Shown: one piece after another, positions 58,028 to 64,000 of the stretch
Numbering within the stretch: position 1 is the first letter of the stretch
How the letters are laid out: every line of letters starts with the position of its first letter
Notes under the pieces: model-generated
Told to the model about the DNA's origin: nothing
Database searches by the model: none
What the model saw: the letters and a program-made list of their open reading frames with translations, nothing else
Source of the DNA: Devosia sp. MC521
GTDB taxonomy: Bacteria; Pseudomonadota; Alphaproteobacteria; Rhizobiales; Devosiaceae
Length of the DNA stretch: 64,000 nucleotides
Assembly (NCBI RefSeq): GCF_014127105.1
Contig: NZ_CP059902.1
Span: 1,335,001-1,399,000, forward strand
Direction: 5' to 3'
Program-made: the position numbers and the translations under genes

Positions 58028-59068
58028 TTATGCCACTATAACGCCACTGACGTCGGTGGCCTCACGATCTTCAAGCCAAGGTGGTACTGGTAGGCCCTTA
58101 GCCCGCAAGAAACTGGGGTTATACAGCTTGGTAGCATAGCGATTTCCATAGTCGCAGAGCACCGTAACAATGGTCTTGCCCGGACCCAAATCGCGCGCCA
58201 TACGCACCGCACCAGCAATGTTGATAGCGCTCGAACCGCCGAGGCAAAGCCCCTCATGCTGAAGCAAATCAAAGACATAGGGCAGGGCTTCAGAGTCAGG
58301 GATCTGATAGGCTAGGTCCACTTTGAGCTCTTCCAGGTTCGCCGTAATACGTCCCTGACCGATGCCCTCGGTCACCGAGTCGCCCGCGGACTTCAGCTCG
58401 CCATGGGTGTAATAATTATAGAGCGCTGCCCCTTCCGGGTCAGCAAGACCGATCTTAACGTCGGAATTGCGTGCCTTTAGCGCTTCCGACACGCCAGCCA
58501 GCGTACCACCCGAGCCAACAGCACAGATGAAGCCATCAATGCGCCCATTGGTCTGGTTCCAGATTTCTGGACCTGTGGTTTCGATGTGCGCGCGCTTGTT
58601 TGCGGTGTTGTCGAACTGGTTCGCCCAGATCGCCCCATTGGGCAGCTCTGCATTGAGCTTTTCCGCTAAGCGCCCGGAAATCTTGATGTAATTGTTCGGG
58701 TCTCGATACGGCTTGGCCGGAACCTCGATCACTTCCGCACCAAATAGGCGCAGCGCGTCTTTCTTTTCCTGGCTTTGAGTTTCCGGGATCACGATCACCG
58801 TTTTAAAGCCGAGAGAATTGGCCACAAGCGTCAGCCCTATGCCCGTGTTGCCAGCCGTGCCCTCAACAATCGTGCCGCCCGCCTTGAGCTTCCCCGATTT
58901 CACCGCATCGTGGATGATGAACAGCGCTGCACGGTCTTTAACCGATTGGCCCGGATTGAGAAATTCAGCTTTGCCCCAAATGTCACAGCCTGTGAGCGTC
59001 GAGACGCGGTTGAGACGAATAAGCGGCGTGTTGCCAATCGCGGCGATGAGATCTAGGTGCTTTGACAT
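58028..59068 (-). CDS. cysK: cysteine synthase A
   Basis: The product is 346 aa. PLP lysine in PGQSVKDRAALF (about residue 45), GTAGNTGIGLTL phosphate/substrate loop (about 71), ICAVGSGGTLAGVSEAL (about 181) and a Ser/Gly-rich loop LGGSSAINIAG. It makes cysteine from O-acetylserine and sulfide. Slightly longer than E. coli CysK, with a C-terminal tail. Lone gene, ended by the hairpin at 57957. Confidence 0.92.
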   Translation of the reverse strand: MSKHLDLIAAIGNTPLIRLNRVSTLTGCDIWGKAEFLNPGQSVKDRAALFIIHDAVKSGKLKAGGTIVEGTAGNTGIGLTLVANSLGFKTVIVIPETQSQEKKDALRLFGAEVIEVPAKPYRDPNNYIKISGRLAEKLNAELPNGAIWANQFDNTANKRAHIETTGPEIWNQTNGRIDGFICAVGSGGTLAGVSEALKARNSDVKIGLADPEGAALYNYYTHGELKSAGDSVTEGIGQGRITANLEELKVDLAYQIPDSEALPYVFDLLQHEGLCLGGSSAINIAGAVRMARDLGPGKTIVTVLCDYGNRYATKLYNPSFLRAKGLPVPPWLEDREATDVSGVIVA

Positions 59069-59222
59069 GGTCTGCGTGCTGGTGGCTCTTGCCTAAATGT
59101 GTAGGGGCGCGCTAACGCGCTCGCAAGCACTAAGGCTTGGAAGCGATAAGGGTTTCCATTCAACGCGGCCACGAAGAATGCAAATCTGCGCCAGCGCAAA
59201 GCACTAGAATAGATTTTTGCAT

Positions 59223-60632
59223 TTATAGAGATTTGGATATCTCAAGAGCCCGCTGTCGGCTGGTTTTTAAGTCAACAATCGGATTTGGATAAGTTTTACC
59301 AAGGCTTACGCCAGCTTTCTGCAGCGCATAACTTGGCGCAGTCCACGGCGCGTGGATGAACTCATCGGGCAGTTGCGCAATTTCCGGCACCCACTGGCGC
59401 ACATAGTTCCCGAGGGGGTCGAAGCGCTCACCCTGGGTTACCGGATTGAAAACTCGGAAGTAAGGCGAGGCATCTAGCCCACAACCTGCCACCCACTGCC
59501 AGTTTCCGGGGTTGCTCGCCCCATCAGCATCAAATAGGCAATCCCAGAACCAGTCTTCGCCTGTCCGCCAATCGATGAGCAGATTTTTGGTCAGCAGCGA
59601 GGCTGTCAGCATGCGCACGCGGTTTTCCATAAACCCTGTCTGCCACAGCTGGCGCATACCAGCGTCGACGATAGGAATGCCGGTTTGCCCTGTCTGCCAA
59701 GCCTTTAGAGCTCCCTTATCCCCGCGCCACGGAATGCCATCATATTTGGCACGCATTGCAGCTTTGGAAATGTCGGGACGATGATAGAGCTGATGGTAAT
59801 TGAAATCGCGCCAGGCGAGTTCGGAAAGGAATTTATCGACTTCGACGGCTTTGTCAGGATCCGCATCGCCCACCATCTTGGCGGCATACCAAACTTGGCG
59901 CGGGCTGATTTCGCCAAATCGCAAATAGGGCGATAGCCGCGACGTGCTTTGCTTGGCTGGAATATCGCGCTCTTCAGAATAATGGCTCAGCTGCGCGTCT
60001 AAGAACGCGCCGGCGAGGTCTCGCGCTGCCTCTTCGCCAACCTGCCAATTTGCGATGACGCTGGGTGCCCAATGCGGCATGTCGAAAGTCAGTGGTTCAT
60101 AAGATATCGCATTCCCGCCTTCTGGTGCAGGCAAAGGCTGTGGAATGTGCATATTTTTCAATGACTTCCAGAACGGCGTATACACCGCATAGGGATTGCC
60201 TTGCCCGGTTTTAACGTCCCAAGGCTCAATCAGAACATTGCCCATCTTGGAGTGCACAGCGACGCCATCAGCGCTCAGTACCCGTTTGATCTCAGCGTCC
60301 AATTCGCGCTCCGCTGGCGCATAGCGGCGGTTCCAATAGACCGCGTCGGCTTGATAATCGTCGACCGCGTGGCGCAAGACGCTCTGGGCGTCGCCGCGGC
60401 GCACGATGAGCTCGACCCCAACCGCCGCCAATCGTGCTTGCAGGACGGATAGGCTTTGCTCGCGCCAAACTCTCGCCGCGCCTCCAATGGGGCGCAGACC
60501 TGCATCGGTCTCGTCAATGAAAAGGGCGATAACGTCTTGATTGTGCTGACAGGCGGCGTGGAGTGCCGGATTGTCAGAAAGGCGGAGGTCGTTCCTCAGC
60601 CATACGATGCTCTTGGGCAATCTCGTCTCCAT
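59223..60632 (-). CDS. phrB: deoxyribodipyrimidine photolyase (class I CPD type)
   Basis: The product is 469 aa. N-terminal antenna domain starts IVWLRNDLRLSDNPAL; the FAD domain contains SRLSPYLRFGEISPRQVWYA, GIPIVDAGMRQLWQTGFMENR and the end FDADGASNPGNWQWVAGCGLD, PYFRVFNPVTQGERFDP and HAPW. It repairs cyclobutane pyrimidine dimers using blue light. Single gene. Confidence 0.93.
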   Translation of the reverse strand: METRLPKSIVWLRNDLRLSDNPALHAACQHNQDVIALFIDETDAGLRPIGGAARVWREQSLSVLQARLAAVGVELIVRRGDAQSVLRHAVDDYQADAVYWNRRYAPAERELDAEIKRVLSADGVAVHSKMGNVLIEPWDVKTGQGNPYAVYTPFWKSLKNMHIPQPLPAPEGGNAISYEPLTFDMPHWAPSVIANWQVGEEAARDLAGAFLDAQLSHYSEERDIPAKQSTSRLSPYLRFGEISPRQVWYAAKMVGDADPDKAVEVDKFLSELAWRDFNYHQLYHRPDISKAAMRAKYDGIPWRGDKGALKAWQTGQTGIPIVDAGMRQLWQTGFMENRVRMLTASLLTKNLLIDWRTGEDWFWDCLFDADGASNPGNWQWVAGCGLDASPYFRVFNPVTQGERFDPLGNYVRQWVPEIAQLPDEFIHAPWTAPSYALQKAGVSLGKTYPNPIVDLKTSRQRALEISKSL

Positions 60633-60701
60633 AGCTCATGGAGACATACGCACCAGAGGCAGCATTGGTTTGCCCCTGATGCGTAAAACTGTCGGAAAAT
60701 T

Positions 60702-61148
60702 CTATTCCATCAACTCGGCGAGCTGTTCCAGCGCCGAGTTCCAGGCTTCCATCGAGAAGATGCGCGTTTGCGCGTCCTCATGCGGCAGCCCGCGTTCCAC
60801 CAAAGTCAGGCGGGTGCTGTCTTCGTTGATGGCGTCAAAGCTGATGTCGAGAACGAAAATCATCTCGCTTTCTTCCTCTGGGTCTTTGAATACCCAGGAC
60901 ATCACAAGCTTCTTATCCTCTTCAAACTTAAGGATTTCCCCGGTCACTTCGTGATCGGCATCCTCATCGTCTTCCGCATAGGTAACGAAGCGGTACTGAC
61001 CACCTTCGAAGGCGTCGAACTCGGCTTCGTCGACCTGCCACTGCTCAATCAGTGCCACATCTGTCCAAGCCGAAAACACATCGCTCACATTGGCGGCGAT
61101 GGTCCGGGTGATGGTGATCTGGCTTTCGCCGTCCAGTTCAGCGCTCAT
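60702..61148 (-). CDS. SRPBCC / AHSA1-like protein
   Basis: The product is 148 aa. TRTIAANVSDVFSAWTDVALIEQW, a central FEGGQYRFVTYAED and the end DAQTRIFSMEAWNSALEQLAEL match the AHSA1 branch of the START-like fold, which binds hydrophobic ligands or partners. The function is unknown. It overlaps the MFS transporter gene by 4 bases downstream of it. Confidence 0.85.
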   Translation of the reverse strand: MSAELDGESQITITRTIAANVSDVFSAWTDVALIEQWQVDEAEFDAFEGGQYRFVTYAEDDEDADHEVTGEILKFEEDKKLVMSWVFKDPEEESEMIFVLDISFDAINEDSTRLTLVERGLPHEDAQTRIFSMEAWNSALEQLAELME

Positions 61149-62365
61149 GCTGTTTTCCTTTCAGGATGAAGCTCAGCCGTACGCGGAAGGAAGATGGTGA
61201 GGAAGCCCAAGACTGGCAGGAATGCACAGATCTGGAACACTGCAATCATCCCGATCACGTCAGCGAAAGCTCCCATAACGGCTGCGCCCAGCGCTCCGAT
61301 CCCGAAAGCAAATCCAAAGACGAAGCCAGCGACCATGCCGACTTTGCCCGGAACCAGTTCCTGAGCGTAGACCACCATAGCGGAGAATGCGGACGAAAGA
61401 ATGAGCCCGATCATCACGCTAACGACACCGGTCCAGAACAGGTCGAGGTAAGGCAGAATGAGCGTAAAGGGCAGGGCGCCAAGAATCGACACCCAGATCA
61501 CCGCCAAACGCCCATAACGGTCGCCAATGGGGCCGCCGAAGAACGTGCCAACGGCAACTGCACCAAGGAAGGCGAAAAGATAGAGCTGCGCATCTTCTGC
61601 CGAGAGCGCGTACTTCTCGATCAGGAAGAAGGTGTAATAGCTCTTGAGGCCTTCGATGTAGATGAATTTGCTCAGCAAAAGGGCGCCAATGACGGCAAAG
61701 GCAATGATCAGACGCTGCTTTGGCAGTGCTGGTTTCGCAACTGCCGCTTTCGGCTGACCGGCCATCTGACGCTGATGTTCGGCAAACCACTTGCCGACAT
61801 AGGTCATCAGGAAAAGACCAGCGAATCCAACGAGTAGGAACCAGAAGACGCTGCCCTGACCCATAGGGAATAGAATGAGCGCCGCAGCGAGCGGGCCGAG
61901 CGCTGTTCCTGCATTACCACCCACTTGGAAAAGCGACTGCGCAAAGCCCAGCTTGCCGCCCGAAGCCATACGCGCCACGCGCGATGCTTCAGGGTGGAAG
62001 AGTGCTGAGCCGGTCCCCATCACCACGGCGGCAAAGAACAGCAACCAGAACCCGTTAGCGAGCGCTAGGAACGCCACGCCAGCCGTCACAATCGCCAGCG
62101 ATAGCGCCAGCCAATAGGGTTTTGGCTTTAGGTCGCCTGAAAGACCGAACAGCGGCTGGAGAATGCATGCTGTGATTTGCTGACCGAGAGTCAAAAGCCC
62201 GATCTGGAAATAGCTTAGACCGTAGTTCTCACGGAACATCGGATAGAGTGCCGGAAGAAGGAATTGCAGCAAGTCATTCAACAAATGCGCGCCACTGACG
62301 GCAAGGATGATGGACAAGGCTGTACGCTGCGCATCCGGGGCAGCACGCGAATTATGCTCTGACAT
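61145..62365 (-). CDS. MFS transporter, Fsr (fosmidomycin-resistance-like) family
   Basis: The product is about 406 aa from the ATG at 62365. About twelve membrane helices. Typical Fsr segments are GAHLLNDLLQFLLPALYPM, GLSYFQIGLLTLGQQITACI, MGTGSALFHPEASRVARMASGG and GAFADVIGMIAVFQI. Fsr-like efflux pumps export drugs or metabolites; the substrate here is unknown. The frame opens 22 residues earlier, but those residues are not family-like. Confidence 0.88.
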   Translation of the reverse strand: MSEHNSRAAPDAQRTALSIILAVSGAHLLNDLLQFLLPALYPMFRENYGLSYFQIGLLTLGQQITACILQPLFGLSGDLKPKPYWLALSLAIVTAGVAFLALANGFWLLFFAAVVMGTGSALFHPEASRVARMASGGKLGFAQSLFQVGGNAGTALGPLAAALILFPMGQGSVFWFLLVGFAGLFLMTYVGKWFAEHQRQMAGQPKAAVAKPALPKQRLIIAFAVIGALLLSKFIYIEGLKSYYTFFLIEKYALSAEDAQLYLFAFLGAVAVGTFFGGPIGDRYGRLAVIWVSILGALPFTLILPYLDLFWTGVVSVMIGLILSSAFSAMVVYAQELVPGKVGMVAGFVFGFAFGIGALGAAVMGAFADVIGMIAVFQICAFLPVLGFLTIFLPRTAELHPERKTA

Positions 62366-62462
62366 TGAAATTGCTTCGAACGGAGGGAACAAACGTCCTA
62401 ACCCGGTCGGGTGCGAAGAGCAACAGAGCAAAAGTAATACTGTTCGGGGGAGGGTAGAAAGA

Positions 62463-62538
62463 TGGCTCCGCGAGCTGGACTCGAACCAGCGACCATTCGA
62501 TTAACAGTCGAACGCTCTACCAACTGAGCTATCGCGGA
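62463..62538 (-). tRNA. tRNA-Asn (GTT), copy 1
   Basis: Reverse-strand cloverleaf: acceptor TCCGCGA/TCGCGGA, anticodon GTT in CTGTTAA, T-loop TTCGAGT and encoded CCA. Confidence 0.95.
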
Positions 62539-62589
62539 ACACTTATCTTTCGGCTGCTTACAGCAAGCTGTAAGACTTTTAAAGAGAGA

Positions 62590-62665
62590 TGGCTCCGCGA
62601 GCTGGACTCGAACCAGCGACCATTCGATTAACAGTCGAACGCTCTACCAACTGAGCTATCGCGGA
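62590..62665 (-). tRNA. tRNA-Asn (GTT), copy 2
   Basis: Same 76-base sequence as copy 1, 51 bases away, also with encoded CCA; a tandem gene pair probably from one transcript. Confidence 0.95.
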
Positions 62666-62770
62666 ACATTTTCTTCTCTTTCGTTCTCAGCGATTGGTGT
62701 CGCCGGGAACGAGGTGGGGTGTACCCAAACTGATCTGGTTTGCCAAGACCCTAATCGCAAAGGCTGTGAA

Positions 62771-63358
62771 TTACTTGTCTTTTCCCCAGCCCAAGGATCG
62801 CCGTTGCGCAGCCAAAAGATCCGAGAAATCGTTGATATTAGCGAATGGGTTAGCCTTTTCGGCCGACCAATCGAGCTCTGACGCGTTGAGGCTCTCCAAA
62901 GCGCGCTTCGGCGAACTCTGGCCTGCCACCTGCTTGAGCGCCGACACGCGCCATGCCGCATGTGTGGGATAGCGCTGCCCTTGCCACACGCTAACGACGG
63001 CGAGGCCTTGGGCGGCGAGGGGGGCACGCATAGCGTCGACATAGTGTGCGGGCAGAAAAGGCGAATCTACCGATGTCGTCACCACAATCGAGTCTTCGCT
63101 AGGTTCAATATGGTGCAGGAAAGCCCTTAGGCCGCCCATTGGCCCTTCATTCGGCCCGAGGTCCGGCACGCTCGCGGCAAGTCTAAGGTGGGGCTGTTCA
63201 GCAATACCTGTCGCGACATAGAGGGCGTCAGTTGACGCTGCCATCACGCCGCTAATGCGGTCTACGAGGCGCTCTCCGCCAATCCTTAGCTCGGCCTTGC
63301 GCACATGTCCCAAGCGGCTCCCCGTGCCCCCGGCGAGGATGAGGCCATAGACTGTCAT
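62771..63358 (-). CDS. mobA: MobA-like NTP transferase (molybdenum cofactor guanylyltransferase)
   Basis: The product is 195 aa. The nucleotide-binding loop LILAGGTGSRLG (about residue 5), a Lys in the following segment (GHVRKAELRI), DLGPNEGPMGGLRAFL and TTSVDSPFLPAHYV match MobA. It adds GMP to molybdopterin for molybdoenzymes. It overlaps the BenE-like gene by 4 bases. Confidence 0.85.
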   Translation of the reverse strand: MTVYGLILAGGTGSRLGHVRKAELRIGGERLVDRISGVMAASTDALYVATGIAEQPHLRLAASVPDLGPNEGPMGGLRAFLHHIEPSEDSIVVTTSVDSPFLPAHYVDAMRAPLAAQGLAVVSVWQGQRYPTHAAWRVSALKQVAGQSSPKRALESLNASELDWSAEKANPFANINDFSDLLAAQRRSLGWGKDK

Positions 63359-63999
63359 GCCGACGGACGCGAACGCAGCAGCACAAGCAGCACTATGCCG
63401 CCAACCAGGCCCCAGAACGGAGCGCCAACGCCGATAATTGTGATTCCAGAAGCGGTTGTGACAAAAGTCAGGACTGCGGGCAGGCGCGTGTCCTCACTGT
63501 TGAGCGCTGCAGATAAGGAAGATGCAAGGCTTGCAAAGAGCGCCAGCCCGGCCACGGCCTGAATGAGAATGGGTGGAGACGCTGCGATGAATGCGGCGGC
63601 CACAGAGGCGATAAGTCCCAAAAGAATATAGGTACCGCCGGCGGCGATGGGGGCCGGCCAGCGCTTGCCCGGATCAGGATGCGCTTCTGGACCTGCGCAG
63701 ATGGCGGCTGTGATCGCTGCCAGATTCGACGTGATCCCCCCAAAAACGGCCGTAAGCGCGCTGACCGTTCCTGTCGCCAGAAACATAGTGGCAGGGGATA
63801 CCGCATAGCCATTTGCCCGCATCACAGCGAGGCCGGGCAGGTTCTGCGATGCCATCGTCACGATATAGAGGGGCAGTGCGATACGGATAATCGCATCCAC
63901 GGTAAACACGGGCATGACCGGCATTAGACTGGGCCACGCGCCATCAAACACGCCCGTCGGCAGCTGAGTGGTCGTTGCGAGAATAACTCCTGTCACCAC
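63355..63999 (-). CDS. BenE-family transporter, partial (cut by window edge)
   Basis: At least 214 aa, continuing beyond the window. Membrane helices and the segments PTGVFDGAWPSLMPVMPVFT, LPLYIVTMASQNLPGLAVMR and FGGITSNLAAITAAICAG fit the BenE benzoate/H+ symporter family. The true start lies to the right. Substrate may be benzoate or another aromatic acid, but this is uncertain. Confidence 0.85.
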   Translation of the reverse strand: MVTGVILATTTQLPTGVFDGAWPSLMPVMPVFTVDAIIRIALPLYIVTMASQNLPGLAVMRANGYAVSPATMFLATGTVSALTAVFGGITSNLAAITAAICAGPEAHPDPGKRWPAPIAAGGTYILLGLIASVAAAFIAASPPILIQAVAGLALFASLASSLSAALNSEDTRLPAVLTFVTTASGITIIGVGAPFWGLVGGIVLLVLLRSRPSA

Positions 64000-64000
64000 C

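Overview
The window looks like chromosome of an alphaproteobacterium, probably order Hyphomicrobiales. Pointers are an aapJQMP amino-acid transporter, an NDUFS4-type complex I accessory subunit, a GapR/DUF2312 protein, rhizobial-style sugar ABC/oxidoreductase loci and moderately high G+C. Devosiaceae is my best guess at family level, with low confidence and no marker gene to prove it.

Positions 1 to about 35,460 are the right-hand part of a siphovirus-type prophage that abuts the 3' end of a tRNA-Arg(TCT) gene. No integrase is visible, so the left end and attL should lie outside the window. From left to right: a leftward lysogeny arm (P63C-domain protein, lipoprotein, small membrane protein, CI-like S24 repressor); a divergent switch with three 17-bp operators and a Cro-like gene; a tightly overlapping rightward early operon (LexA-like HTH, GapR-like protein, DnaA domain IV-only protein, initiator with an iteron-bearing candidate origin, nuclease-like protein, two methyltransferase-like proteins, DUF6456); an accessory block at about 10.08-12.72 kb of small, mostly leftward genes, with a strong promoter feeding a candidate small RNA or attenuated leader; then the late genes. 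The late genes run HNH, terminase, HK97 portal, ClpP-type protease, capsid, connectors, tail tube, GTA-gp10-like chaperones, tape measure, tail tip, a tail fibre with two sialidase-type Asp boxes, an opposed O-acyltransferase, then M15 endolysin, spanins and a holin-like protein. An SRAP/YedK gene sits beside the tRNA.

Positions 35.6-45.7 kb hold a sugar-uptake and catabolic locus: a LacI regulator divergent from SBP-permease-permease-ATPase, followed by two pairs of TIM-barrel isomerase/epimerase and Gfo/Idh/MocA oxidoreductase. Three LacI-type palindromes lie in the divergent promoter region. The gene set resembles known 3-keto-sugar loci such as E. coli ycj.

The rest is ordinary chromosome: TraB/GumN, NDUFS4-like, three near-identical tRNA-Pro(TGG) genes, PAP2 phosphatase, MetC-like lyase, aapJQMP plus a divergent second binding protein, alanyl-tRNA editing protein, cardiolipin synthase, cysteine synthase, photolyase, an AHSA1-like protein, an Fsr-like MFS transporter, two tRNA-Asn genes, a MobA-like transferase and a partial BenE transporter. 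All calls come from reading the sequence; no database search was run.
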